From Guadua angustifolia (taxonomy: Eukaryota; Streptophyta; Magnoliopsida; Poales; Poaceae): a stretch of 64,000 nt of DNA. Numbering within the stretch: position 1 is the first letter of the stretch; each line of letters opens with the position of its first letter. Positions 1-10,612 of the stretch are shown here, piece by piece. The translations under genes were made by a program, and so were the position numbers. The stretch lies in assembly GCA_036346375.1 (NCBI GenBank), contig CM070508.1, forward strand, positions 37,902,862 through 37,966,861, given 5' to 3'. Under the pieces are notes generated by a model. That model was not told the DNA's origin. It did no database searches and saw only the letters and a list, made by a program, of their open reading frames with translations.

Positions 1-2
1 TT

Positions 3-1457
3 AAGGATTATAATGTCGGAATTCATTATCATCCTCGAAAGGCTAATGTGGTAGCCGATGCCCTAAGTCGTAAAAGCCACAGTATAAATGTTGTAGTAGC
101 CAGCGATCAGCCAGAGTTGTGCGAAGAATTCCAAAAGTTGAGATTAGAAGTTGTGCCACAAAGATTTGTAGCTGCTTTAGAAGTAAAACCAACCCTTGAG
201 GATCAAATTAGAGAAAGGCAAAGTGATGATGAGAAGATCAGCAGGATCAAGGCTAAGAAGGAAGAGGGTTTAGCCGAAGATTTCTCAGTAGATGAGCAAG
301 GAACCCTATGGTTTAAAGGTCGGATTTGTGTGCCAAATGAGAAGAAACTTAAGCAATTGATTCTTGAGGAAGCACACGATTCCAAGTATTCTGTTCACCT
401 CGGAAGTGCCAAGATGTATCAGGACCTTAAGAAAAGATTCTGGTGGCGAAGCATGAAGCGGGAAGTGGCAGAGTATGTCGCCTTGTGCGATGTGTGCCAG
501 AGGGTGAAAGCAATGCATCAGAAGCCCACAGGACTATTGCAGCCATTGAAGATTCCTGAATGGAAATGGGAGGAGATTGGTATGGATTTTATCACTGGGT
601 TGCCCAAGACTCAAAGGGGTTATGATTCCATATGGGTTATTATTGACCGGTTGACTAAAGTTGCTCACTTTATTCCAGTGAAGACAACTTATTCAGGGGA
701 TCAATTGGCAGAATTATATATGTCGAGAATAGTATGTTTACATGGTGTTCCTAAGAAAATTGTATCGGATCGAGGTACCCAGTTTACCTCAAGATTTTGG
801 GATAAATTGCATGAAGCAATGGGAACTCGTATGAATTTCAGTACCGCTTACCATCCGCAGACAGATGGTCAGACAAAGAGAGTTAATCAGATTTTAGAAG
901 ATATGTTGAGAGCTTGTGCGATATCGTACAGTACATCGTGGGATAAGTGTTTGCCATATGCAGAGTTTAGTTACAACAATAGTTATCAGGCTAGTTTGCA
1001 AATGTCACCATTTGAAGCCTTATATGGTCGTGCTTGTCGTACCCCGTTAAATTGGAACGAAACGGGAGAGCGTTTAGTGTTCGGGCCTGAGTTGCTTAGA
1101 AAGGCTGAGGAGCAAGTTGCCATGATCAGAGAAAGACTAAGAACAGCCCAGTCAAGGCAGAAGAGTTATGTTGATAATCGTCGTCGCGAATTGAGTTTCG
1201 AGCCTAATGATTTTGTGTATCTCAAAGTCACTCCCTTGAAAGGTGTAAAAAGGTTCAACGTTAAAGGAAAACTCACACCTAGATATGCAGGACCATTTAA
1301 GATCTTGAGCCGCAGAGGAGATGTTGCATATCAGTTGGAGTTGCCACAGTCTTTAGCAGGAGTCCATGATGTGTTCCATGTGTCTCAGCTTAAGAAATGT
1401 CTCAGAGTGCCAGCAGAACAAACGCCGTTAGAAGAGATGAATTGTAAGAAGACTTGA
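3..1457 (+). CDS. gypsy pol C-terminus: end of RNase H and integrase (partial)
   Basis: The frame is open from base 3. It starts with the RNase H tail ending ADALSRK, followed by the integrase zinc-binding region (H...H then CDVC), the catalytic core and the C-terminal LKGVKRF / GPFKIL / HDVFHVSQLKK block typical of gypsy integrases. Integrase joins retroelement cDNA to host DNA in the nucleus using a D,D-35-E triad. The first two Asp are visible (MDFITGLPK; SDRGTQF), but the usual Glu in GQTERVN is Lys here (GQTKRVN, near 880), so this copy should be inactive. The frame ends at 1457 while the tail continues in another frame, so it is also frameshifted. Confidence 0.9.
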   Translation, partial: KDYNVGIHYHPRKANVVADALSRKSHSINVVVASDQPELCEEFQKLRLEVVPQRFVAALEVKPTLEDQIRERQSDDEKISRIKAKKEEGLAEDFSVDEQGTLWFKGRICVPNEKKLKQLILEEAHDSKYSVHLGSAKMYQDLKKRFWWRSMKREVAEYVALCDVCQRVKAMHQKPTGLLQPLKIPEWKWEEIGMDFITGLPKTQRGYDSIWVIIDRLTKVAHFIPVKTTYSGDQLAELYMSRIVCLHGVPKKIVSDRGTQFTSRFWDKLHEAMGTRMNFSTAYHPQTDGQTKRVNQILEDMLRACAISYSTSWDKCLPYAEFSYNNSYQASLQMSPFEALYGRACRTPLNWNETGERLVFGPELLRKAEEQVAMIRERLRTAQSRQKSYVDNRRRELSFEPNDFVYLKVTPLKGVKRFNVKGKLTPRYAGPFKILSRRGDVAYQLELPQSLAGVHDVFHVSQLKKCLRVPAEQTPLEEMNCKKT

Positions 1458-1639
1458 TTTACAAGGAGCAGCCGATTAAGATTTTGGACGTAATGGAACA
1501 TAGAACCAGAAATAAGTCCACTCGCTTTTGTAGAGTTCAGTGGAGTAACCATTCAGAAAATGAAGCAACCTGGGAGTGTGAAGAAGATCTGAAAGCAGAA
1601 TTCCGAAACCTATTCTCTAGTCATTACACGAATCTCTGA
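1454..1639 (+). CDS. chromodomain-like C-terminal tail of gypsy integrase (shifted frame)
   Basis: This is a 61-residue frame overlapping the end of the integrase frame. It holds KILDVMEHRTRNK and VQWSNHSENEATWE, which match the chromodomain-like tail of plant chromovirus integrases. In that family the tail follows the core in the same frame and is thought to guide integration to chromatin. Here it is reached only through a frameshift near 1440-1455, so it belongs to a broken gene and is not a separate one. It ends 15 bases before the polypurine tract. Confidence 0.8.
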   Translation: MIYKEQPIKILDVMEHRTRNKSTRFCRVQWSNHSENEATWECEEDLKAEFRNLFSSHYTNL

Positions 1640-1653
1640 ATTCGAGATTACTG

Positions 1654-1664
1654 TTAGGGGGAGG
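1654..1664 (+). promoter_or_regulatory. polypurine tract of G1
   Basis: The run TTAGGGGGAGG lies just upstream of the LTR start and is the expected primer site for plus-strand DNA synthesis. Confidence 0.75.
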
Positions 1665-1666
1665 TT

Positions 1667-4600
1667 TTTAACATCCCAAATTTTGGGCATTTTATTTATT
1701 TAATATTATTTTATTGCAATTTATTATTTTTGTGAATTTTCTGGATTTATTTGGATTTCTGAGATTTATTTGAATTATTTTGAATTTATATATTGCCTTT
1801 TTGTTAAGAAATAATTATTAAAAGAAAAGATTAAAATAAAGTTTTACCAAAAATATTTTATTTAAGTCCAGAATGTCTCAAAGTATTTTTGAGATTTTTC
1901 TTGGAATTTTTAGAGTATTTTTACTACCCTAAATAAATCAATTTATTTTCTCAGATTATTTTAAATCGAAAAACCCGAAAAATTCCCGTGAACAGTAACG
2001 GGCCGAAGCCCAATTACTGTGCGGACCGACTGTTGAATCGGGAGGGGTAATATCGACCGTCGGATTAGGATCCAACGATCTATAGTGAACCGCGTCATTA
2101 AAGAAACCCTAATCACTAGTGGCCGTTAGATTCTGATCGCACGGCTTACATCGAATCTTACCGATTCGGAGTGGATCTTTTATTCGGATCATCGGATGAA
2201 GATCGTGCGGTCGAGGCTCATCGTGTCCGAGTCGAACTCGACGCCGCCGCTGTCTCCGAGTTGGACTCGACGCCGCCGCTCTTCCTTCCTTGTTTTCCGC
2301 ACTTGGCCAGGTATTTAAGGAGCCCCAGACCCTTCCCAAGGATCACCTCGAGCCGCCGCCTTATTTCGCTGTTGCGCCATCGCCGGAGAAGCCTTGGATC
2401 TCGCGCTAGCTGTCACCGGAGTATCGAGGAGCTTCGCCACGCCATTGCCACCGTTAGGGAGTCTCTTCCACCGCACCAAGGTCGGATCCGAGTTCATCAT
2501 GTCACACCGCATCGAAAACTCCACTTCTTCCTTGTCGGAAACCATTGGAGCGCCGTCGGGAGTGTCTTCGTCTTCAAGTCTGGCGGGATTCCGACGCAGC
2601 TTCGCCATCACCGGGTTTGAGCTTTGGGAGCCGTAGGATCATCGGCCGACGGTTGAGATCAAGCCACATCGCTTCGGAACTGGTAAGCGTCTTGTTAAAA
2701 CATCGACCGTAGGATCTTAGATGAATGGTGAGATTTTCGCCGCGTCATTTAAGTGCACAGTAAACTGCACGGGTAAATATTGGCCGTAGGATGTAGATCG
2801 GATGGTTAGCGATTGGCCACGTCGGTAATTTAACCGGAGCCGTTAGATTGGTATCCAATGGTCCAGATTTCGCCACGTGTTGTCCGTACAGCTCGTGGCG
2901 GGAAATTCGTATTTTCTTTTATAAAATAATTCAATTAAATTTGGAAATTCAATTTAGTTTATTTTCAAACTTCAAAATGCTATAACTTTTGCATATGAAC
3001 TCCGATTGAGGCGATTCAAATTCCTAAAAATTTGTAAAATTGAGGTCTATCCAATGGTGATTTTTATTTGAATTTTTGAGATTATTTGTTCTTTGGTTTA
3101 GGTGTTTATTTGCTATTTCTTCTCGATTCGCGTAGACGTTGAATTGTGCGAGGCTTCGGAGGAGGAATTTGCAACCCAGGAACAATCTTTAGAACTAGAC
3201 CAGGAGCTTAAGTAAGGCAAGTTGTGCTTTGATCATGTTGCACCCATGTTTGCAAAATTACTATTTTGATTTACTCTATTGCATGACATTTTATGTGTAC
3301 AAATGATTTTAACTTAACTTTGGGATTAGCTAATGCACCCTTTGAATTACACCCTACCTTGCTATTTGTATGCCGTAATCCACTTGTCACCTTAGGTTGG
3401 TTCACTATAGTTGGTTAATACTGAAATCAACATGGATGGTTAGAACGGAATAGAATTACTTAGCCATGCCACATCATCACATGTACATGAAACGTTGAGT
3501 ATTAATTTTGACTAATGGAATATGGAACAATGAGGTTAACTTGTGTGTCATGTGTGGTCACACAAAGAGATTGAGTTGTCGTGGCAGGGAGGTCACGCAA
3601 CGATGTTGATTTGTGAGTAGCACGTGGTGCTTGGTAACCAACCGGGTGGTAATCACTTTACGATTGAAGCAAGTGGAAGGGGCAAGTGTGCTAGGGTGGG
3701 CTCAATGGAGCTGAGGGTATGTGCAAGTCTTGCTTTAATCAATCCTAAGGACATAACCTTGCGAGCCTTTGACCTGAGTCAATCATGCAACCACATGTCT
3801 GTTATGGGGCAGCCTAGCTGACTAATTTGCAAATGCTTAACTTTAGTGCTATCGTGGTGGTGTGAGTCCGGGTGTACGGAGGAAACTCACATGGCGCAAG
3901 AGGGGGGCCCTGTTGTGGTGGTGTAACCCTTCAGTGTTGAAACCTTAGCGGGTAGCACTGGGTTAAGAGGATGCATTGTAAACGCTTTGTTATGATCGTT
4001 CACCTGTGTGGTGCAAGGTTGTATCTTGTGGGTAAAGTGCATAACCTCTGCAGAGTGTACAAACTATTCGGATAGCCGTGCTCACGGTATTAAGCAATGC
4101 TTGGGAATTACAGTCAAGGGGTAGTTAATTAAAATGGACAACTGGAAGGGATGGCAGGATGCCATGTGGATAATGGAACTTGATCTAGGATGGAAAACTT
4201 GGGTTTACTTGGAAATCACTGGATCTATGTACTTGTTATTATTTGTTTTACTGTCTTTTCAATCTATGTAATGTATGTGTTCTTAAATGCTGCTTTATTG
4301 CAAATGAACCATTTAGCCTTTCCTTTGGAATAAGCCTGCATATAGTTATGATAGAATTGCATTCTGTGCACAACTTGTTAAGTACGTGTTGGTGTACTCA
4401 CCCTTGCTTAACAACCAACAACAGTGGAGGAATCATCGTCGTTATTGGAGGACTTTCAGGTGGACGCGAGTCACTAGGCCAAGCCTTGTCAGTCGCCTGT
4501 GGTGTACTGATGAGTCACTACGTCTTTTGCTACTTTCCGCTGCATTTGTTCAAGTTACTTTCAGTCTAGCCCATGTGGTTGAATATTGTAAGTGATCATA

Positions 4601-4761
4601 AGATCATACACTAGTTATATTCAATAAATAAAGTCTTATTATTCTTATCGTTGTGTATGATATGATGCTTACCGATGTTAAGCTGTGTGCACTAGCGATT
4701 GATCCTGGGACTAGTGCGGCAAAACACAGTGGATTCAAATTGGTGAATTCGGGTCCTCACA
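1667..4761 (+). repeat. 3' LTR of G1 (about 3.1 kb)
   Basis: The LTR begins at TTTAACATCCC, read as a mutated TGTAACATCCC, directly after the polypurine tract, and ends GGTCCTCACA before copia coding sequence. About 3 kb is usual for Tekay-type LTRs. A TATA-like TATTTAAGG lies at 2312-2320 and a CACC-rich GC block at 2340-2640. Open frames at 2109-2640, 3624-3821 and 4243-4595 have no protein signature and are treated as chance. The stretch 2960-3250 resembles 43850-44130, another LTR of the same group. Confidence 0.75.
2311..2320 (+). promoter_or_regulatory. TATA-like box of the G1 LTR promoter
   Basis: GTATTTAAGG, followed by a GC-rich stretch, is the likely core promoter in the LTR. Inferred from sequence only. 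Confidence 0.4.
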
Positions 4762-5470
4762 ATGAAGAAGTTATTTATAAAGAAACTGATAATTCTTTGG
4801 TAATGAAAGGTTTTATATTTGGAAATTTTTATTTACTTGACTTCACCTCAAATGAGTCGTGTCTTCAAATATGCTTAATTGCAAAAACCTCTTTGGGTTA
4901 TGGCATAGAAAACTACCTTATGTTGGGATGATTTAGCTCAAAAAGCTTTTCGAAAATGATTTAGTTGTGGGCTTGAAAGATGTAAAGTTTGAGAAAAATA
5001 GATATTGTAGTGCTTGTCAAGCCGGCAAGCAAGTGGCTAGTTCTCATCCTTTAAAGAGTATCATGTCCACATCTACACCATTAGAGCTCTTACATATGGA
5101 TTTGTTTGGCCCGACAACCTATAAGAGCATCGAAGGCAACTCTTATTGTTTAGTTATTGTTGATGATTATTCGAGGTATACTTGGGTATTCTTTTTGGAT
5201 GATAAATTTAAAGCCACCGAAATTTTTAAAAGATTTGCAAAAAGAGCTCAAAATGAATTTGATTTCAAAATAAAGAAAATTCATAATGATAATGGTTCCG
5301 AGTTCAAAAATATAAGAATTGAAGATTATTGTGATGAACTTGCAATAAAACACAAACTTTCTACCACCTACAGTCCAGGGCAAAATGGAGTTGTAGAACG
5401 AAAAAATCAAACATTAATTGAAATGGCCAGAACAAAGCTTGATGAATATAGCACTTCCGATAGTTTTTAG
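4762..5470 (+). pseudogene. copia gag-pre-integrase and integrase core (C1)
   Basis: The first part (to about 5040) is gag-pre-integrase: YKETDNSLVMKG, then the zinc-finger end CSACQAGK. The shift to a second frame happens near 4930. The integrase core follows with all three acidic residues visible: LHMDLFGP (D), HNDNGSEFKN (D) and VVERKN (E). The frame stops at 5468-5470 (TAG) in a place where the family reads on. Function when intact was integration of retroelement cDNA. Confidence 0.85.
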
Positions 5471-6277
5471 GTGGAATCCATCAATACCGCCTGCCATGCA
5501 ATAAATAAACTTTATTTGCATCATCTTTTGAAAAAGACTTCTTATGAGCTTCTTATTGGGAGAAGACTGAATATTTCTTATTTTTGGATCTTTGGATGCA
5601 AATGTTATATTTTGAAAAAGGGTGTTCGGCTTTCAAAATTTCAAAGTCGTTATGATGAAGGTTTCTTGCTTGGCTATTCTTTAAATAGCAAAACTTATCG
5701 TATTTTTAATAAAAACAAAGATTTTGTTGAAGAAACTTGTGATATTGAATTTGATGAAACTAACGGCTCTCAAGAAGAGCAAGAAAATTTAGATGATGTA
5801 GGTGACGAAGGCTTAAGAAAAGCAATGAAGAACTTGACGCTTGGAGACGTGAAGCCGGATGTGAATAAGGAAGATCAACCCTTATCCACTCAAGTTGAAC
5901 TGTGTACTTCCAGAACGCCAAGTCAAGTTCAACCAATTGATGTGAATGAGAAGGAGAATGATCAACAAGTTCAACCTCGACATCAAAGAATTCATCATGG
6001 ACTCTCCAAAGATCATCCAATAGATCAAATATTGGGTGATGTTAGTAAGGGTGATCAAACTCGATCTCGTGTCACTTTTTTGTGTGAACATTACTCGTTT
6101 GTTTCTTCTTTTGAATCTACCCATGTAGATAAAGCCTTAGATGATCTAGATTGGTTGAATGCAATGCATGAAAAACTAAACAACTTAACCCCGAAAGATG
6201 TTTGGACATTAGTCAAAAGGCCCAAGGAATACAACGTAATCGACACTAAATGGGTTTTTTCGAAACAAGCAAGATGA
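5471..6277 (+). pseudogene. copia integrase C-terminus and linker to RT (C1)
   Basis: This continues the integrase in the same frame after the TAG. FGCKCYILKK and the block SRYDEGFLLGYS are the conserved end of copia integrases; an acidic, Gln-rich linker follows, then the start of RT (WLNAMHEKLNNL, VWTLVKRP, KWVFSKQ). The frame is lost at about 6277 through a small shift. Confidence 0.85.
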
Positions 6278-6278
6278 G

Positions 6279-6734
6279 AACGGTAATGTGGTAAGAAATA
6301 AGGCTATATTAGTAGCACAAGGGTTCACACAAGTCGAGGGATTGGATTTTGATTAAATTTTTGCACCCGTATCTAGATTAGAAGCTATTAGAATCTTACT
6401 TGCATTCGCATCTTATTTTTATATCAAATTATTTCAAATGGATGTAAAGAGTGTATTTTTAAATAAACAAATATCCAAATTGGTAGAACAACATCCCGGT
6501 TTCAAAAATTCTAAACACCCAAATCTTGTGTACAAACTCTCTAAGACGCTATATGGTCTCAAACAAACTCCTAGAGCATGGTATGAGCAGTATAGAGACT
6601 TTCTAGTTTCAAAAGGTTTCAAAATCGGGAAGATTGATACAACACTCTTTACTAAAATAATTAATGGAGAATTCTTTGTGTGTCAAATTTATGTTGATGA
6701 TATTATATTTGGTTCTACTAACGAATATTTTTGA
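6279..6734 (+). pseudogene. copia reverse transcriptase, catalytic part (C1)
   Basis: The palm is recognisable from the block equivalent to LVAQGFTQVEGLDF (stop near 6355) through MDVKSVFLN, LYGLKQTPRAWY and the catalytic YVDDIIFGS. The polymerase copies element RNA to DNA. The frame stops after NEYF at 6732-6734 (TGA). YVDD is intact, but the frame cannot make a full enzyme. Confidence 0.85.
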
Positions 6735-6749
6735 AAAGAATTTGGTGAT

Positions 6750-7641
6750 ATGATGTCTCGGGAGTTTGACATGTCCATGTTTGTAGAATTGAGTTTCTTT
6801 TTTGGACTTCAAATAAAGCAACTCAAGAATAGGACCTTCGTGAGTCAAACCAAGCACGTAAAAGATTTACTCAAGAGGTTTGGCATAGAAGACGCAAAGC
6901 ACATCAAGGCTCCAATGGCATCCAACAGTCATCTTGATACAAATGAGGGAGATAAACCGATAGATTTAAAGATTTATCATTCTATGAATGGTAGTTTACT
7001 TTATCTAACTGCATTTAGGCCTGATATCATGTTTAGTGTTTGCATGTGTGCACATGTTCAAGCCTCTCCTAAAGAGTGCCATTTAGTGGCCGTTAAGACA
7101 ATTCTAAGATATTTAAAGCATTCCTCAAATATAGGGTTATGGTATCCCAAAGGTGCAAAATTTGATTTAGTTGGATATTCGGATTTGGATTATGCGAGTT
7201 GCAAAATGTATAGGAAGAGCACATTCGAGAGTTGCCAATTGTTAGGTAGATCGCTAGTTTTATGGTTTTCTAAGAAACAAAATTTTGTAGCCCTATCCAC
7301 CGCCGAAGCTGAATATATCTCCACTGGTAGTTGTTGTGCTCAATTATTGTGGATGTGGCAAATTTTAATGGATTATGGAATAAATTTCAAAAATGTGCCT
7401 CTTTTATGTGATAGTGAAAGTGTCATTAAAGTAGCCAATAACTCGGTCCAACACTCAAGAAACAAACATACAGATATCTGCCATAAATTCCTAAGAGATC
7501 ATGTGAGTAAAGGTGATATTGTGATTAGTCACATTAAAACCTAAGATCAATTAGCGGATATCCTCACCAAGCCCTTAGATGAAGCTCGACTTTGCAAATT
7601 GAGGAATAAATTAAATGTCATAGATATTTCAAATGTTGTTT
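6750..7641 (+). pseudogene. copia RT thumb and RNase H (C1)
   Basis: This follows the RT palm with FFFGLQIKQ, the RPDIMFSV block and then RNase H with LSTAEAEYIS, LLCDSES and the end motif that becomes DQLADILTKPLD after a TAA at 7542-7544. RNase H removes the RNA strand after cDNA synthesis. The end of pol is at about 7641. Confidence 0.85.
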
Positions 7642-8119
7642 GATTATGTATACAATGATTGAATTTTATTTGGCTCTTATTTGTTTGTTTGGATTTCTTG
7701 ATGAATAACATATTCAGGGGGAGTGTTATGCTCTTTATATATATACCTCATCCCTAGAAATATGAAAATATCAAATAAGTGCAAATATGTTTTTAAAGGG
7801 AGTCTCTAGATCATATTAGGTCAACATATTTGAAAAATATCTTATTTTAAATCCTAAAAATGTCATTCTGTCAAATACTTCATTTCAAAAGGTAAATATC
7901 TATAAACCTCATCCTTGATTCAATTTATTCAATCTAATCTTCTCTATATTGAAAAATATCCCAAAATGCTTTGGACTGAGTCTTGATTTTCACAAATTCC
8001 TAATGATTCAAAACTTGGTCTATATTGACCTATTAATATGCACATTGTAAGTATCTAGACTCACAAAAGATATTACAAACTCACATATGCCCAAAATGCA
8101 AAAGTTATCTTTTGTAATT
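7642..8119 (+). other. C1 3' untranslated region with polypurine tract
   Basis: This is AT-rich and has no ORF worth naming. CAGGGGGAG at 7715-7723 is a polypurine tract; TGTTATGC right after it could be an LTR start, or, as in C2, this may be one of several such tracts in a long Sirevirus 3' UTR. I favour the second reading because C2 shows the same 'acatatt-agggggagt' arrangement inside its 3' UTR. TAATT at 8115-8119 is the left TSD of TR-GAG1. Confidence 0.55.
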
Positions 8120-8889
8120 TGGTGAGGACATCACTACTATGGATATGTCCACACCATGCTGGACCAACTCCATCACGTCACCCATGGGCCAAGAAGACGG
8201 AGATATCAAATCCATCACGTTTTGGAATCCAATTCGGCCTCCCGAAACAGCCTGAAGTAAAAGGACCATAACTTTTGATTCCGGAGATTTCTGGAGGACC
8301 ATGAGTACACGTTTGAAAGATCTCGGAGTCTACTTTCTAGCAGATCTAGCCTCATCTCAAAATTCCTTCAGATGTGTCCGAAAACTGCCTAAAACCAAAC
8401 ATCACTTTTCCAGTCCGAATTGACATGGGCCTTGGGCCCTGTAATTTGAGTTGTAGTTGGCCTCCAACTATTTTGGCTAAGTTTCCACACCCCCTCTACT
8501 CCTTAAATAGGCAGCCGCACCCTCATCTAGGGTTTGGTTGGGTTTTGATTGATTAGTTTAGCCAAGTGCAAACTTTAAGTCTTCAAGTTGTGCTGGACAA
8601 CCACCTTGTCAAGATCTTCAATAGAATCCCACCCTTGCTTTTGCCTTCATTCATATTCACAATTTCAGATTGCTTTACCATTGTTCTTGCTTGTTTTTCG
8701 GTTGCATGCAGGAATTGAACCTCGTGTTCAGGTTGATCGTGCCAACAGCAAGATTAATAACCCTCTAGAGTTGGTTTAGCGATTGCTAAGGCGCATCGTC
8801 ATCGTACGTTGTAGTCGGATCATCAAAATCAAATCCTCCCAATCGAAGTTGTCACTCTCATCGAAAGATCAGGACCCAAAGTCACATCA
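8120..8889 (+). repeat. 5' LTR of TR-GAG1
   Basis: It starts TGGTGAGGACATC (the other copy has TGATGAGG) and ends AGTCACATCA. A TATA-like TTAAATAGGC lies at 8503-8512, and the likely transcript start follows. The small open frames at 8374-8556 and 8588-8779 recur in the 3' LTR and have no recognisable product. Confidence 0.9.
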
Positions 8890-8891
8890 GG

Positions 8892-8903
8892 TGGTATCAG
8901 AGC
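8892..8903 (+). promoter_or_regulatory. primer binding site of TR-GAG1 (tRNA-Met type)
   Basis: TGGTATCAGAGC, two bases after the LTR, is the standard plant retroelement site complementary to the 3' end of initiator tRNA-Met; it primes minus-strand synthesis. Confidence 0.9.
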
Positions 8904-10612
8904 GCCATGTTGCTCGGTGAGAGATTTAGTACCCTAGATTAGTTTTTGTTTTCTGTCCAAAATCGAAAATCCTCCACAAAAATTCAACCTCTAGATTCAA
9001 TCTGGTATTTTAGTGTGTTTTGTTAGGTTTTGATCCATTAGAGTCCTTGTTTTAGTTGTTGATCGTTTTTCCTTCGCGTAGCTTTTATTTCAATCTGTCC
9101 AGTTCTTCGTTTTGCTCATAACTTTCGCATACGAGCTCCGATTCAAGTGTTTTTGCACTTTCCTAAAACCTTGGGATAAGCTCCACAAAAACCTAGTTGG
9201 GCACGAAATCTAATTCCAGCTGAAAGGTTGTTTAATCTGGACATCAAATTCGGGAAGCAAGTTGCAATTGCAATCCAGGTTGGTTCGGTATTTTGATCAT
9301 AACTCTCACATCCGAACTTCGATTGAGAAGTTTTTATACTTTCCTAAATCCTTGAAGAGTCCTCTACAAAAACGTTTTTGGGTGTCCTTTGTGATTCGGA
9401 ATCCTTCAAACCGAATTTGACTCAGATTCTGATTTGGTCAGATCGGCTGAATTTTGTTAAATCTGTGCACCTTAGTGTTTTGGCCATAACTTCTACATAC
9501 GAGCTCTAAATTGTGTGTTTGAATACTTGTTTTAAATCTTAGAATAGTACCATCAATTTGTTACGTTGTGAGCAAGCTTGATTCGGTAATTTTCATGCCT
9601 TAATTGCAGTGACAACCTTATTGCATAGTTCTGGCCGAATTTGAGGTTTCTTTCTTCAATTTGTGTTCTAGCTTTGTTCCTTTGAGTTGGTTGCGTCCAG
9701 TAGCATCTACAACCATAAAATTCCAAAATATCAGCGCACATACCTTTGGGAACCAATTCATCCTTTGCAAATGCTTTGATCCCAATTGAGACTAGCGATT
9801 TGAAATTGCTCGGGGCTGCTCCTTTTGATACGTTGCACTATCATATCTCTTGTGATATCAAGTTAGGGATTCCAAAACTTTGCTCGTACTAGTGTTGGCC
9901 GAAAGTCACCGAAAAGAAAAAAAAGAGAAAGAAAATGCCAAAAGGCCAAAAAAAAAGAAAAAAAGATAGATAAGAAAAGAGAATAGTGGCCGGCAGCACT
10001 ACATTGATCAAAACCCTAATTTGTGTTTGTTATTTTCAGATTGTGCAATTGTATTAAGTAGTGAGCAGTCTTGTGCCCTTTTACCTTTTCTGAAACAATT
10101 AGCTAGCGTCTCTCCATAACTTATGCAACACGAGTTTTGGTGCTGAAATTATTCTTATTTAGCTCATTCCATTGGTTGCATTAAGTTTTATTATCTTTGC
10201 GTGTGTGTTGCCTTGAAATTCATTTATATCTTTGAGATCGGCAACTAGGGCTTGTGAATTCTAGTTTGGATCATTACTTATCATTACAACAACTAGAATT
10301 ATCAGATTGCATAGGAAACAAATAAAGCCTACCTAGCTCCACATATTCTACCTCGTACATTTGTTCGGTCCCTTGACAATCGCTTTATCCAAGCTTGGGA
10401 GAACTTTTGACACCGCCATTGGCCGACAATCCCTACTACACGATAAGAACTTGTAAGAGCTTTGGTTAAAGTTTGAGAGTTGAGCGACTTATTTAGCCAC
10501 ATCTAGTAGTTGATAGGAGATTACATATGGCTGTGTTTTTCCTTGTTGTCTACTAATCATGACAGGTCCACATGAAACGAGTTCACTTTGATTCAACCAA
10601 AGGATTTGCGAT
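8904..10612 (+). other. TR-GAG1 leader, non-coding
   Basis: This 1.7-kb stretch has no supported gene. A motif of the form CATAACTTTCGCATACGAGC recurs near 9117, 9299 and 9484 with about 180-bp spacing, giving a worn tandem repeat. A purine-rich tract lies at 9900-9990. A long leader before gag is common in plant gypsy elements and may hold packaging signals; that is inference. Confidence 0.6.

Larger units (their letters stand above)
1..4761 (+). mobile_element. Ty3/gypsy element G1, 3' part (integrase to 3' LTR)
   Basis: The left edge cuts the element just before the end of its RNase H domain; what remains is integrase, a chromodomain-like tail, a polypurine tract and the 3' LTR. The protein order and the tail point to a chromovirus of the Tekay/Del type, an assignment from motif memory. 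The bases after the LTR read as the gag-pre-integrase region of a copia element, so G1 probably inserted into copia C1. Its TSD cannot be checked because the 5' end lies outside the window; the candidate 3' copy is ATGAA at 4762-4766. Confidence 0.85.
4762..8119 (+). mobile_element. Ty1/copia (Sirevirus-like) remnant C1
   Basis: Gag-pre-integrase, integrase, reverse transcriptase and RNase H follow in copia order on the plus strand. The gag and protease part is missing, presumably on the far side of G1. After pol the 3' UTR carries a polypurine tract of the AGGGGGAG type, as Sireviruses do. C1 is old: the pol frame has several stops and shifts. Its sequence is interrupted at 8119 by TR-GAG1 and continues at 13406; where C1 ends is not clear. 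Confidence 0.8.

Noticed and set aside
2109..2636. Overlapping open frames up to 149 codons
   Set aside because: GC-rich part of the G1 LTR; no protein motif and all frames open, so composition explains them.
7724..8119. TGTTATGC after a purine tract as start of the C1 3' LTR
   Set aside because: The same arrangement is inside the 3' UTR of C2, so it is more likely one of several purine tracts; not excluded.
8892..8903. tRNA-like matches (also 20870, 23724, 41659) as tRNA genes
   Set aside because: Only 12 bases complementary to a tRNA 3' end; they are primer binding sites.
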